Positions 27,367 to 36,810 of a stretch of 64,000 nt of DNA are shown in pieces. Below the pieces are notes generated by a model. That model was not told where the DNA came from. It saw only the letters and a list, made by a program, of their open reading frames with translations, and searched no databases. The stretch spans positions 1 through 64,000 of the forward strand of contig JAUXNQ010000012.1 of the NCBI GenBank assembly GCA_030682715.1, in the 5' to 3' direction. The stretch's first letter is position 1. Each line of letters starts with the position of its first letter. A program made the translations under genes and the position numbers. The DNA comes from Methylotenera sp. GTDB taxonomy: Bacteria; Pseudomonadota; Gammaproteobacteria; Burkholderiales; Methylophilaceae.

Positions 27367-27667
27367 AAATGAGCACATTCATCATTTCGTAGCATTTTAA
27401 TATCTGAGCACTACCATACTGAGTTTTCTGTACTAAATCGCAATATCGAGGCGGTTTTTCCTTAAGAATCTATCTAAACTATGAGTCTAGACTTGAGTCT
27501 TTTTACAGATTCTTCTCCTGATTGTTTAAGTGCTCGCGTTGATTATCGTCAGAAATTAAAAATAATTCTCTGATCTACGTCAATTTTCAGCAATTTATGC
27601 ATGAAAAAGTTCTATAATCTTGCCTACCAAAAACCTTTCCATTAAACAACTCCAAAAGAGAAGATAA
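27367..27667. other. Upstream region of gnd
   Basis: This 301-bp stretch holds no gene that I can support. A TATAAT hexamer at 27613-27618, about 50 bases before the gnd start, is a plausible -10 element, but no clear -35 box is found at the right distance. Confidence 0.4.
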
Positions 27668-29179
27668 ATGACTACGAAAAATGCTGATATTGGCCTAGTT
27701 GGCCTAGCTGTTATGGGCCAAAACTTGGCTCTGAATATTGCCGATCATGGCTACACCATTGCGGTTTATAACCGTGACCCGAAAAAAATGGTGAATTTCA
27801 TCGAAGAATGCAAAAAAAATGAACCTTCACATGCTAACGTAGTTGGCCATGCTGATTTAGCTTCATTTGTTTTAAGTATCAAACGCCCACGTAAAATTAT
27901 TTTGTTGGTTAAAGCGGGTAGCGCAACAGATGTGACTATCAACGCTTTATTACCATTCCTAGAGCAAGGCGATATCATCATTGATGGTGGTAATGCATTG
28001 TGGACAGATACAATCCGTCGCGAAAAAGAATTAGCAGCTAAAGGTATTGATTTCATCGGTTCTGGCGTTTCAGGCGGTGAGACAGGCGCACGTTTCGGGC
28101 CATCATTAATGCCATCAGGTACACGTAAAGCTTGGGCGAGTTTAGAGCCAATTTGGCGTGATATCGCAGCTAAAGTGGACCCTGTAACAGGCGAGCCTTT
28201 AGAAGGTGGCAAACCAGGTAAACCAGTAGAAGGTGGCTTCTCATGTGCTGAATACATCGGTCCTGACGGTGCTGGCCACTACGTAAAAATGGTGCACAAC
28301 GGTATTGAATACATCGACATGCAATTGATTTGCGAAGCTTACTGGTTGATGAAAAATCTACTTGGTATGCAAGCGGATGAAATCGGTAAAGTATTTGCTG
28401 AATGGAACAAAGGCGAGTTATCAAGCTTCTTGATTGAAATTACGGCTGATATCCTGCAACAAAAAGACCCAATGGGTAAAGGTTTCTTGGTTGATCAAAT
28501 CTTGGATACTGCTGGCCAAAAAGGTACAGGTCAATGGACAGCAGCGAATGCGCTTGAGTTAGGCGCACCAGCTAACGCGATTGCAGCTGCGGTGTACGCA
28601 CGTGCATTATCAAGCTTAAAAGAAGAGCGCGTTGAAGCAAGCAAAATTCTTAAAGGCCCAGCGATTAAAGTCGAGACTGATAAGAAAGCCATTATTGAAG
28701 CGATTAAAAACGCTTTATATTGCTCTAAAATTTGTGCATACGCTCAAGGTTTCCAATTGATCGACAAAGCACAAGTGGCTTACAATTGGAAATTGAACTT
28801 CGGTGAAATTGCTCAAATCTGGCGCGGTGGTTGTATTATCCGTGCACGTTTCTTGCAAAAAATCACTGACGCTTATGCATTGAACTCACGTTTGAAAAAC
28901 TTGATGTTAGACCCATATTTCACGCATGCTATGAATGAAGGTCAAGCAGGCTGGCGTAAAGTGATTGCGTTAGCAGTGACTAATGGTATTCCAGCGCAAG
29001 GTTTTGCTGCTGCAATGGCTTATTACGATGGTTACCGCAGTGCAGATCTACCAGCAAACTTGTTGCAAGGCCAACGTGACTACTTTGGCGCACACACTTA
29101 TGAGCGTAAAGATCAGCCACGTGGTCAGTTCTACCACTTGGATTGGCCTGAAGCTGCTCGTCCACAGTTGGAAGTGTAA
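27668..29179 (+). CDS. gnd: 6-phosphogluconate dehydrogenase (decarboxylating)
   Basis: A 503-residue enzyme that converts 6-phosphogluconate to ribulose 5-phosphate and CO2 with reduction of NADP. The Rossmann motif [18 protein letters not shown], the substrate signature [33 protein letters not shown] with the catalytic Lys, and RARFLQKI are present. In ribulose-monophosphate methylotrophs this enzyme closes the cyclic oxidation of formaldehyde and supplies NADPH, which would fit a Methylophilaceae host. It is monocistronic with a clean terminator. Codon use looks highly optimised compared with the signalling genes. Confidence 0.97.
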   Translation: MTTKNADIGLVGLAVMGQNLALNIADHGYTIAVYNRDPKKMVNFIEECKKNEPSHANVVGHADLASFVLSIKRPRKIILLVKAGSATDVTINALLPFLEQGDIIIDGGNALWTDTIRREKELAAKGIDFIGSGVSGGETGARFGPSLMPSGTRKAWASLEPIWRDIAAKVDPVTGEPLEGGKPGKPVEGGFSCAEYIGPDGAGHYVKMVHNGIEYIDMQLICEAYWLMKNLLGMQADEIGKVFAEWNKGELSSFLIEITADILQQKDPMGKGFLVDQILDTAGQKGTGQWTAANALELGAPANAIAAAVYARALSSLKEERVEASKILKGPAIKVETDKKAIIEAIKNALYCSKICAYAQGFQLIDKAQVAYNWKLNFGEIAQIWRGGCIIRARFLQKITDAYALNSRLKNLMLDPYFTHAMNEGQAGWRKVIALAVTNGIPAQGFAAAMAYYDGYRSADLPANLLQGQRDYFGAHTYERKDQPRGQFYHLDWPEAARPQLEV

Positions 29180-29196
29180 TATTATTCGTTTTGAAT

Positions 29197-29224
29197 AAAA
29201 AACCCGCTAAATGGCGGGTTTTTT
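29197..29224 (+). terminator. Intrinsic terminator of gnd
   Basis: AAAAAACCCGC-taaatg-GCGGGTTTTTT is a perfect GC-rich stem with flanking A and T runs, 18 bases after the gnd stop. Confidence 0.95.
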
Positions 29225-29407
29225 ATTATCTGAACGCTATAATGCAGACACCTTTCATTTTGTTTATTCAATATTGGTCTATGTCATTGGCTTAATCAGT
29301 AATATTGATTGTGCACAGCTGATTTCTAAATACTAGAGGCAAGTGATCAAGGTTTAATGGAAGTATTTTACTTTGCTGATATATATAAATAGGGCTAGAA
29401 ATCAGGT

Positions 29408-30049
29408 ATGGATTTACCAAACATTATTGATCTATTTCTGCACTTAGATAAACACTTAGTCGTGGTAACAGCGACTTGGGGTGTATGGATTTACGCGCTT
29501 TTGTTTCTTATTATTTTTATAGAAACGGGTCTGGTTGCCATGCCCTTTTTACCTGGGGATTCTTTATTGTTTATTGCGGGTGCAATTGCAGCTGTTGGCG
29601 GTATGAGTTTGCCTGTTTTAATGACGTTGCTGTCAGTCGCCGCTATTGGGGGAGATGCCCTGAATTATTCTATTGGACGCTGGACTGGAAATAAAGTCTT
29701 TGCGTGGGAAAGTTCTCGATGGTTCAATAAAGACGCTTTTAATAAGACGCATGCATTTTATGAGAAGCACGGCCCTATCACTATTGTGATTGGACGATTT
29801 TTGCCATTTATCCGTACTTTCACGCCGTTTGTAGCAGGCGTTGCACAAATGAAATATCCAAGATTTGCTTTTTATAATGTCATCGGTGGTTTGATTTGGG
29901 TATGTGGATTAACTGGTATTGGCTTTTTGGTAGGGAATCACCCGTGGGTGAAGGCGAACTTTTCTTTAGTTGCGCTGGCATTGATTATTATTCCTAGCCT
30001 TCCAGCCGTTTGGGTTTTTCTCAAGCACTTGCTGCAGTCTCGTTCTTGA
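29408..30049 (+). CDS. DedA family membrane protein
   Basis: A 213-residue polytopic membrane protein with FIETGLVAMPFLPGDSLLFIAGA, GGDALNYSIGRWTGN, and GRFLPFIRTFTPFVAGVAQM, the conserved blocks of the DedA/SNARE-associated family. DedA proteins are needed for membrane homeostasis, and some recycle undecaprenyl phosphate or other lipids. Which member this is cannot be told from sequence alone. Confidence 0.93.
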   Translation: MDLPNIIDLFLHLDKHLVVVTATWGVWIYALLFLIIFIETGLVAMPFLPGDSLLFIAGAIAAVGGMSLPVLMTLLSVAAIGGDALNYSIGRWTGNKVFAWESSRWFNKDAFNKTHAFYEKHGPITIVIGRFLPFIRTFTPFVAGVAQMKYPRFAFYNVIGGLIWVCGLTGIGFLVGNHPWVKANFSLVALALIIIPSLPAVWVFLKHLLQSRS

Positions 30050-30351
30050 AGAGTCGCATACTTAAGATAATGTCTTATACAAAAGCCTGCTGAATAACAT
30101 AGTTAATCACTTAGTAGTTCAGCCTCTTTATACATGCTGAGACCATAAGCATCTAGAATTAAAAGTAATCGTTGTTTTAAGTTTGCCGATTATGGGCTTG
30201 CTGACGGCAGGCTTAAGCAGTAGATTGATATCTCCATAATATTAACGCACACATCAATACTCATACAGCCAGTTGAAAACTGGCATTAAATATTGTCATA
30301 CAGCTATGATTATTAGTAGCAATTTTGCGGCGACTATCTAGTCTAGCATTG

Positions 30352-30423
30352 CTACTGGCTCAATCCATATTGCGCAAATAGCTCAACAAAAATATCCTGT
30401 AGCTCGTATAAATAGTTTTTCAT
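30352..30423 (-). CDS. Possible 23-residue small protein divergent from oxyR
   Basis: The minus strand encodes MKNYLYELQDIFVELFAQYGLSQ and then TAG. GGAG lies six bases before the ATG, an ideal spacing. The peptide is amphipathic, rich in aromatic and acidic residues. It is too short for the ORF track and for a family assignment. It is divergent from oxyR, with about 160 bases between starts. It could equally be chance, since 23 codons is short. Confidence 0.35.
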   Translation of the reverse strand: MKNYLYELQDIFVELFAQYGLSQ

Positions 30424-30549
30424 TTCAGTCTCCATTCAGATTGCTACTTCAGAACACTGGGAAAACAGTTTAGTGTAGCAATTAACGCCAGTCTATAGCG
30501 ATAATATTGATTTGTATAATTGAATATAAAAATAACATTGATATGCTAA

Positions 30550-30570
30550 ACTTATCAAAAGTGGATAAGT
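30550..30570. promoter_or_regulatory. Possible LysR-type operator upstream of oxyR
   Basis: ACTTATC-aaaagtg-GATAAGT is a perfect 7-bp inverted repeat that contains T-N11-A, the LysR-family binding core. It ends 12 bases before the oxyR ATG, a position suited to autoregulation. Confidence 0.4.
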
Positions 30571-30582
30571 GGAATCTAAATC

Positions 30583-31485
30583 ATGACCTTAAGTGAACTG
30601 CGTTTTGTGATTGCTGTAGCAAAGGAGCGTAATTTTAGACGCGCATCTGAGAAATGCTATGTGAGCCAGCCAGCATTGAGTTTAGCGATTAAAAAGCTAG
30701 AAGAGGATCTAGGCGTACAAATTTTTGAGCGTAGTCGTACTGATATCAACCCAACACCTATCGGTGAGAAAATAATTGAGCAGGCGATTAAAGCGCTAGA
30801 AGAGGTTAACTATATTCGAGAGTTGGCTAAGCAAGGTAATAATCAATTAAGTGGTTCTTTCCGATTAGGCTTAATTTATTCTGTAGGGCCGTATTTGTTA
30901 CCAGAGGTCATCCCTATACTGCGTCTGAGTGCACCAGAGATGCCGTTGGATATTGAGGAGAATTTGACGACTCAGCTAGAAGCTCAGTTGAAGAATGGGA
31001 TAATCGATGCTGCAGTCGTTGCGCTGCCTTTTGATGTGCCAGGTATTAATACATTACCTTTGTATGATGAAAAATATTTAGTGATGGTGCCAGTAAGTCA
31101 CCCGTGGGCAAGCCGCAAATCGGTGAGCGCCGACGAGCTCGCAGATGAAAACGTTTTATTATTAAACAGTGGACATTGCTACAGCCATCAAGTTCTACAA
31201 GCTTGTCCAGACCTGTCCAGAAAAGGTCAGGTATTACAAGGTAACTCATTAGAAACTATCCGTAATATGGTGGCCTCTAATCTAGGGATTACCGTATTGC
31301 CATGCAGTGCCGCAACCGACCGATATTTAAATCCATTAGTAAAGGTTGTCCCATTTTCTGAGCCTGTTCCTGTGCGTAGGGTAGCGATTGCATGGCGCAA
31401 GAGCTATGCAAGAGAGCTTGCTGTGATGTGTGTAGCAGATGCGATTAAGGCGATTGCGTCGGACTGTCTGGAGATGATTGATTAG
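30583..31485 (+). CDS. oxyR: OxyR-type hydrogen peroxide sensor
   Basis: A 300-residue LysR-type regulator with an N-terminal winged helix (FRRASEKCYVSQPALSLAIK) and an effector domain. The OxyR signature LLLNSGHCYSHQVLQAC places two cysteines nine residues apart, as in the peroxide-sensing Cys199-Cys208 pair of E. coli OxyR. Disulfide formation should switch it to an activator of antioxidant genes. No catalase or peroxiredoxin gene is adjacent. It converges on the DUF3426 gene. Confidence 0.88.
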   Translation: MTLSELRFVIAVAKERNFRRASEKCYVSQPALSLAIKKLEEDLGVQIFERSRTDINPTPIGEKIIEQAIKALEEVNYIRELAKQGNNQLSGSFRLGLIYSVGPYLLPEVIPILRLSAPEMPLDIEENLTTQLEAQLKNGIIDAAVVALPFDVPGINTLPLYDEKYLVMVPVSHPWASRKSVSADELADENVLLLNSGHCYSHQVLQACPDLSRKGQVLQGNSLETIRNMVASNLGITVLPCSAATDRYLNPLVKVVPFSEPVPVRRVAIAWRKSYARELAVMCVADAIKAIASDCLEMID

Positions 31486-31582
31486 CGGTAACAGCAGTTT
31501 TTATAGCTAAGAAGTGCCAAGGTTTTTCTTGATGCTTTCTTACCTACTAAATAATGATGAAATTAAACTAGTAAGAAATACG

Positions 31583-32680
31583 CTAGTACGTCACGTAAAG
31601 TCGATATCCGGCCACGCTCACATCTTGTGTAGTAATGGCAAGTTTAATCTTAATCTCTCTACCCGCACTAAAGCCGGCGGGAATGTCAGTATTGGCCGCT
31701 AAATACTCCACAGGTTTGAAGATACGTCTTAGCACTGCACTGTCGTTAATATCAGTGAGTGTTAGTTCTACATTAGGGTATGCTTGAACAAAGTCAGCTT
31801 TGTTCAAGAGACTGCTGCTGAGGTGCATAACACCTGCATGCTGTAGGTCTTCCTGCATATCAGAATCATCAATGATGATCCATTCAATTTGTTTAGGTAG
31901 CTCAATACTACAATGTAGATGTTGGCACAATACTAGCAAATGCGGTTTTAGATTTGGATAATAAATAGCAATCGTATTGCGTAAAAAGTAGACGCTCTGG
32001 CCCGCAGCAATCAATAGTACAAGAAACACACCCAAAATCCATAGCCAGCGAAGACGCTTATTGGCTATCTTTTTTCCGTCAAGCTTTGCGTGTTTTGCTA
32101 GATCATTAAAGTAGTGAGATTGATTTCCAGGGATAAAGCTCAGATTTGTAATGTCATTGGCTGCCTGTTTATCTGGATGAGCCTGAATGTCTGGCTTCTC
32201 GGTAATCAAGTCAGCATCAGCGCTAGACTGATTCAAATCAGCTTGTATCGCATCTGTATTGTCTAAGGCATGGGAAGCCTCTTCTTGTTGCACTGTCGAT
32301 AACTCAATAGCTTCTGCGGTTTGATTTTGCGTGCTAGAGAAGGTTTGTTGCGCCTTCTCTGGTAAATGTATTTGGCTTTGAATATCTTGTGATGGCGGTG
32401 CCTCTGTGATAGCGCTATGGTCAAGTGTAGGCCAAGAGGATGAAGGCGGTGTGTTACTTTGTTCGGTAATGGATGGTACTGATATAGCGCTAGTATCTTC
32501 AGTGACAGCACTGTTTTCTGGTATAGGGTTATCTGGTTGTGCTTGAGCGACAAATTGTTCTTTAGCATTAAATACATGCAGACATTGTCCGCAACGTACT
32601 AGCCCACCATGCTGATTGAGCTGTGCTTCACTAACAAAGAATTGAGTTTGACAATTTGGACAATGGGTTATGTCGCGCAT
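31583..32680 (-). CDS. MJ0042-type zinc finger / DUF3426 membrane protein
   Basis: A 365-residue protein from ATG 32680. It opens with a zinc ribbon, HCPNCQTQFFV then RCGQCLHVFNA, of the MJ0042 type. A long low-complexity Ser/Thr/Gln/Asp-rich linker follows (about 50-195), then one membrane helix (WILGVFLVLLIAAGQSVYF) and a C-terminal DUF3426 domain. This arrangement is common immediately after prmA in betaproteobacteria, and its role is unknown. The start overlaps the end of prmA by 13 bases, so the two are translationally coupled. The track's longer start would lie deeper inside prmA. Confidence 0.85.
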   Translation of the reverse strand: MRDITHCPNCQTQFFVSEAQLNQHGGLVRCGQCLHVFNAKEQFVAQAQPDNPIPENSAVTEDTSAISVPSITEQSNTPPSSSWPTLDHSAITEAPPSQDIQSQIHLPEKAQQTFSSTQNQTAEAIELSTVQQEEASHALDNTDAIQADLNQSSADADLITEKPDIQAHPDKQAANDITNLSFIPGNQSHYFNDLAKHAKLDGKKIANKRLRWLWILGVFLVLLIAAGQSVYFLRNTIAIYYPNLKPHLLVLCQHLHCSIELPKQIEWIIIDDSDMQEDLQHAGVMHLSSSLLNKADFVQAYPNVELTLTDINDSAVLRRIFKPVEYLAANTDIPAGFSAGREIKIKLAITTQDVSVAGYRLYVTY

Positions 32681-33564
32681 TTTTTCGTGCCTGTGAGCAA
32701 TGCCCAAGCATCCATATGCTGTGGTGTGCCCATATCAAACCATTCAGAGTAAATGGCAGAAACAGCGGATTCTTGTTCACGTAAAATACCAGAAAGCGCA
32801 ATCTTTCCACCAGCCCTACATGATTTTGCTAACGCTGGCGCCAGTACACTGAGTGCGCTAGATAAAATATTAGCAACCACAATATCAAACTCTTTAGATT
32901 GATATTGGTTCGCATCGTAGAACTTAGCTTCAACTTGGTTCTGCTCAGCGTTGTATAAGCTAGATTGAATAGCTTGCGTGTCGATATCCGTACCTACAAC
33001 TTCATCTGCGCCTAGTTTTTTAGCAGCAATCGCTAAAATGCCTGAGCCACAGCCATAGTCAAGCACAGAGCTGCCCGCAGCCAGTGTTTGAGTGAGCCAT
33101 GCTAAACATAAATGGGTAGTAGGGTGGCTACCTGTGCCAAAGGCTAGGCCTGGGTCTAATACAATATTGATCGCATCTAGGTTGGGTGACACATGCCATG
33201 TAGGCACAATCCAAAGATTGTCGGTGATTTTGATGGGGTCAAATTGAGATTGTGTTGCGCGTACCCAGTCTTGTTCCTCAATTTTTTCGGTAGTGTAGTT
33301 GAAGTTGTTAAGTTTGGTGCGTTGCTCTAAGTCGCGTATCACAGCGGTGATGTCTACACCCTCGTCAAACAAAGCGCTGACTAGATTTTGTTGCCAAATC
33401 CCTGGCGGAGGGTCGCCTGGCTCACCAAAAATCGGTTGTTCATCAATCGTCTCAGCATTAGCATCTTCAATAATGGCTGAAAGTGCACCAAGCTCCATGA
33501 GTGTATCGCTAATTAAATCAGCATTATTATCCTGTGCTTCAATTTTTAATGATACCCAAGCCAT
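32668..33564 (-). CDS. prmA: Ribosomal protein L11 methyltransferase
   Basis: A 298-residue SAM-dependent methyltransferase. The N-terminal ribosome-recognition part begins MAWVSLKIEAQ. The methyltransferase fold shows LDPGLAFGTGSHPTT, VLDYGCGSGILAIAAKKLG and VANILSSAL. It trimethylates L11 of the large ribosomal subunit. It lies downstream of accB-accC, from which a hairpin at 33610-33644 separates it, and overlaps the DUF3426 gene. Confidence 0.96.
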   Translation of the reverse strand: MAWVSLKIEAQDNNADLISDTLMELGALSAIIEDANAETIDEQPIFGEPGDPPPGIWQQNLVSALFDEGVDITAVIRDLEQRTKLNNFNYTTEKIEEQDWVRATQSQFDPIKITDNLWIVPTWHVSPNLDAINIVLDPGLAFGTGSHPTTHLCLAWLTQTLAAGSSVLDYGCGSGILAIAAKKLGADEVVGTDIDTQAIQSSLYNAEQNQVEAKFYDANQYQSKEFDIVVANILSSALSVLAPALAKSCRAGGKIALSGILREQESAVSAIYSEWFDMGTPQHMDAWALLTGTKKCAT

Positions 33565-33609
33565 ACTTAACCTATCTGTTACTTAACTTATTTAAACAAT
33601 ATTAATGCA

Positions 33610-33644
33610 AATACGCGTTAACCGCACGAACGGTAACGCGTATT
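33610..33644 (-). terminator. Hairpin between accC and prmA
   Basis: AATACGCGTTAACCG and CGGTAACGCGTATT pair around CACGAA with one bulged A. There is no T-run on the minus strand, so it may attenuate rather than fully end the accBC message. Confidence 0.5.
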
Positions 33645-33668
33645 GATATTGCTACTTTGAAATGATAA

Positions 33669-35024
33669 TTATTTGTTATAAATACCAAGCTTTTGCTCTA
33701 GGTAGTGAATGCTTGTACCACCTAAATGAAAAGCTGCATCTGCCATTAAATCAGCATGTAATGCAATATTGGTGCTAATGCCATCAATCATCATTTCAGA
33801 CAAGGCAATGCGCATGCGTGCAATGGCTTGTTCGCGCGTATCACCGTAAGTAATTAACTTACCGATCATTGAGTCATAATGTGGTGGAACCGTGTAGCCA
33901 GCATACGCGTGTGTATCGATACGAACACCAGGGCCACCAGGCATATGGAATTTAGTGATTTTGCCAGGAGAAGGTACAAAGTTATAAGGATCTTCTGCAT
34001 TTAGGCGACATTCAATTGCATGTCCTTTTAGTTGGATATCTTTTTGGCGGAATTTTAGCTTTTCGCCTGCTGCCACAAAAATCTGTTGTTGCACTAAATC
34101 AATACCAGTGATCATTTCTGTCACCGTATGTTCTACCTGCAAGCGCGTATTCATTTCAATGAAATAGAACTCATTGTTTTCATATAAGAACTCAAAAGTA
34201 CCTACACCACGATATTTGATTTTACGGCAGGCTTCAGCACAGCGCTCACCAATTTTGTCACGCAAGCGAGCATTCAGTAACGGTGCTGGCGCTTCTTCTA
34301 TAATTTTTTGGTGACGACGTTGCATAGAGCAATCGCGCTCACCTAAAAATACTGCATTACCATGTTGATCAGCTAACACCTGTATTTCAATATGGCGTGG
34401 TTTCTCAAGATATTTTTCCATGTAAACCATTGGGTTACTAAAGGCAGCTTGAGCTTCCGCTTTGGTCATATTAACAGAGGTAATAAGTGCAGCTTCCGTA
34501 TGTACTACGCGCATCCCGCGACCACCACCTCCACCAGCCGCTTTAATAATCACTGGATAGCCAATTTGTTTAGCGATTTTGATGATTTCGCTTGGGTCGT
34601 CAGGAAGCGCACCTTCTGAACCAGGTACGCAAGGAACACCAGCTTTACGCATCGCATCTTTAGCGGATACTTTGTCGCCCATTAAGCGGATAGTTTCAGC
34701 GCGTGGGCCAATAAATACAAAGCCACTCTGTTCTACACGTTCTGCAAAGTCTGCATTTTCTGATAAGAAACCATAACCAGGGTGAATGGCTTGTGCGTCA
34801 GTGACTTCAGCAGCACTAATCACCGCAGGAACATTTAAGTAGCTTTGGCTAGAAGGCGCAGGGCCGATACATACTGACTCATCCGCTAACTTTACGTATT
34901 TAGCTTCACGGTCAGCTTCTGAGTGAACAGCAACCGTCCTGATGCCGAGTTCGCGACATGCACGCTGTACACGTAATGCGATTTCGCCGCGATTGGCGAT
35001 TAAAATTTTGTCAAACATTGCCAT
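33669..35024 (-). CDS. accC: Acetyl-CoA carboxylase, biotin carboxylase subunit
   Basis: A 451-residue ATP-grasp enzyme that carboxylates the biotin on AccB, the first step of fatty acid synthesis. It begins [20 protein letters not shown]. The ATP-binding glycine-rich loop [11 protein letters not shown] and [14 protein letters not shown] are present. The length matches the family. It follows accB on the same strand after an unusually structured gap of about 110 bases. Confidence 0.97.
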   Translation of the reverse strand: MAMFDKILIANRGEIALRVQRACRELGIRTVAVHSEADREAKYVKLADESVCIGPAPSSQSYLNVPAVISAAEVTDAQAIHPGYGFLSENADFAERVEQSGFVFIGPRAETIRLMGDKVSAKDAMRKAGVPCVPGSEGALPDDPSEIIKIAKQIGYPVIIKAAGGGGGRGMRVVHTEAALITSVNMTKAEAQAAFSNPMVYMEKYLEKPRHIEIQVLADQHGNAVFLGERDCSMQRRHQKIIEEAPAPLLNARLRDKIGERCAEACRKIKYRGVGTFEFLYENNEFYFIEMNTRLQVEHTVTEMITGIDLVQQQIFVAAGEKLKFRQKDIQLKGHAIECRLNAEDPYNFVPSPGKITKFHMPGGPGVRIDTHAYAGYTVPPHYDSMIGKLITYGDTREQAIARMRIALSEMMIDGISTNIALHADLMADAAFHLGGTSIHYLEQKLGIYNK

Positions 35025-35043
35025 GAAAGTGAGATCCTAATAT

Positions 35044-35101
35044 TTAGGCCTTGGTTTTGATACTTCTTATTGATAGTAAGAAGTCTTGTTGTAAGACCTA
35101 A
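35044..35101 (-). promoter_or_regulatory. Nested hairpins in the accB-accC gap
   Basis: The outer arms TTAGGCCTT (35044-35052) and AAGACCTAA (35093-35101) pair with one mismatch. Inside them, ACTTCTTA (35062-35069) and TAAGAAGT (35077-35084) pair perfectly. The structure lies between co-directional accB and accC and could set their relative expression through attenuation, processing or mRNA stability. Confidence 0.45.
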
Positions 35102-35134
35102 TTAATAAAGCAGTAATTTAATAAGCTATAACGA

Positions 35135-35584
35135 TTAGCCGATAATAAACAGTGGTTCACCATATTCAATGGCTTGGCCGTTATCAACTAAGATTTTTTT
35201 GACGACGCCAGCTTTATCAGATTCAATCTCGTTGAGTAATTTCATTGCTTCGATAATACATAGAGTGTCTCCAATGGCGACTGTATCACCTACCTCAACA
35301 AAAGATTTAGCATCTGGTGAAGGTGATCGGTAGAACGTACCCACCATCGGTGACTTTACCGCATGTCCTTCATCAACAACTGGTGCGACTTCATCAACTG
35401 CAGCAACTTGTGGTGCTGGCACATGGTGTTGTTGTGGTGCGTAGTGATTGTAGTTTTGTGCTGGCATATTGGAGGTAAAGTTACGGCTAATGCGTACTTT
35501 TTCGCCATCTTCAGTCAGTTCTAATTCTGAAATTCCTGATTCTTCTACCAGATCGATAAGTTTTTTAAGTTTACGTAAATCCAT
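35135..35584 (-). CDS. accB: Acetyl-CoA carboxylase, biotin carboxyl carrier protein
   Basis: A 149-residue protein with an N-terminal dimerisation region ([23 protein letters not shown]), a Pro/Ala/Gln/His-rich linker (about 38-75) and a C-terminal biotinyl domain with the acceptor lysine in [10 protein letters not shown]. Biotin on this Lys carries the carboxyl group between AccC and the carboxyltransferase. AGGGGT lies just before the ATG. It is preceded by aroQ, as in many proteobacteria. Confidence 0.97.
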   Translation of the reverse strand: MDLRKLKKLIDLVEESGISELELTEDGEKVRISRNFTSNMPAQNYNHYAPQQHHVPAPQVAAVDEVAPVVDEGHAVKSPMVGTFYRSPSPDAKSFVEVGDTVAIGDTLCIIEAMKLLNEIESDKAGVVKKILVDNGQAIEYGEPLFIIG

Positions 35585-35619
35585 GATGACCCCTAACTAA
35601 TTCGTTGTAAATTATTATT

Positions 35620-36069
35620 TTAAGAATGATTAATTTTTTCAATAGCGAAATCTAGGGCAAGTTCATAACCTTTTGCACCTAGCCCGCTAATAATGCCCAC
35701 AGCGATATCTGTAAAATATGAATGGTGACGAAATGACTCTCGCGCAAACACATTTGACAAATGTACTTCTATAAATGGAACCTTGACAGCGCTCAACGCA
35801 TCACGCATTGCAACCGATGTGTGTGTGAACGCTGCTGGATTAATGATGACAAAATCTACGTTTTTAGTAGCAATAGACTGAATTTTATCGACAAGATCAG
35901 CCTCTGCATTGCTTTGAAACGTGTCTAATGTGATATTGGCAGACTTTGCCTTGTTTATTAGCGTTTGATTGATACTATCTAGTGTTGCGCTACCGTAATG
36001 CTGTGGTTCACGCAGACCTAATAGGTTCAGGTTAGGGCCATGTAATACTAAAATGTGCTTAGTAGCCAT
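35620..36069 (-). CDS. aroQ: Type II 3-dehydroquinate dehydratase
   Basis: A 149-residue enzyme that dehydrates 3-dehydroquinate to 3-dehydroshikimate in the shikimate pathway. It shows the opening [17 protein letters not shown] with the catalytic Tyr, [17 protein letters not shown], and [19 protein letters not shown]. The length is standard for the dodecameric type II enzyme. It lies 35 bases ahead of accB, the usual aroQ-accB-accC order. Confidence 0.96.
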   Translation of the reverse strand: MATKHILVLHGPNLNLLGLREPQHYGSATLDSINQTLINKAKSANITLDTFQSNAEADLVDKIQSIATKNVDFVIINPAAFTHTSVAMRDALSAVKVPFIEVHLSNVFARESFRHHSYFTDIAVGIISGLGAKGYELALDFAIEKINHS

Positions 36070-36282
36070 GACGACTCACCCATGTTAAACAGTTTTTGCA
36101 TAAATTACGATAATTCATAAACGCGAGTTTGCCGAAGTTAAAGGGTTTTGTCCAGCAACTTTAGAGAATTTAAGCGAATTTACCTTGGTGAATTTACCTT
36201 AGTGAATTATATAAAGTCCATGACCTAAGTATGGTCTTGAATTTAACAGTAAATGGTTAAATTGTGTATTCGACTTGCGTGA

Positions 36283-36810
36283 TTAAGGTGAGATTAAAGG
36301 TTTGATGGCTGCTTCAAGGATAATTTTGTTAATCCGACCAAAGTGCGTATTAACAACTTTACCATCTGCATTAATGAAGACAGTGTAGGGTAAAACACCC
36401 TTGTCATTGCCTAATTGCTCGCCTAGTAAGCTACCTTCTGCTTCAGATACCACAATAGGATAATTCACAGGTGCTATCTTTAAATACTCGGCAACCACCG
36501 CTGGCTCGTCAATCGCTATGCCTAGCACGATGACATTTTTATCTTTAAAAGATTGCTGCAATGCAATTAACTCTGGCATTTCTTCTTTACATGGCGGGCA
36601 CCAAGTTGCCCAAAAGTTAACAACAATAATTTTACCTTCATATTGTCCGAGGTTCTGCGTTTTTCCTGAAACATCAGGTAAGTTAGCTGCATATAGAGGC
36701 ACACTGCTTAGTTTGTTCTTATTGCTGGGGCTAGAAAAATGGCGTGACACCAATGCTACTGTTAGTGCTAGTGTTATAAAAAAAAGTGGCTTTAGTATTT
36801 TGTTTAGCAT
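36283..36810 (-). CDS. TlpA/ResA-like membrane-anchored thioredoxin
   Basis: A 175-residue thioredoxin-fold protein with an N-terminal membrane anchor (ILKPLFFITLALTVALVS) and the active site WATWCPPCKEEMPEL. Such proteins act in the periplasm to reduce disulfides, for example in cytochrome c maturation. It overlaps the end of dsbD by seven bases, which suggests that it receives electrons from that reductase. Confidence 0.9.
   Translation of the reverse strand: MLNKILKPLFFITLALTVALVSRHFSSPSNKNKLSSVPLYAANLPDVSGKTQNLGQYEGKIIVVNFWATWCPPCKEEMPELIALQQSFKDKNVIVLGIAIDEPAVVAEYLKIAPVNYPIVVSEAEGSLLGEQLGNDKGVLPYTVFINADGKVVNTHFGRINKIILEAAIKPLISP

Larger units (their letters stand above)
30050..30582. 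other. 533-bp intergenic region before oxyR
   Basis: It contains a hairpin GCCAGTT-gaa-AACTGGC at 30268-30284, a possible 23-codon minus-strand gene at 30352-30423, and an inverted repeat near the oxyR start. Nothing else is recognised. Confidence 0.5.

Noticed and set aside
27766-28257. 163-residue minus-strand ORF inside gnd
   Set aside because: It is the antisense shadow of a highly conserved gene with strong codon bias; the Pro/Ser-rich translation has no family features.
31922-31937. TGGCACAATACTAGCA as a plus-strand sigma54 promoter
   Set aside because: The spacing fits, but the site is inside the DUF3426 coding region on the opposite strand with no plus-strand gene following.
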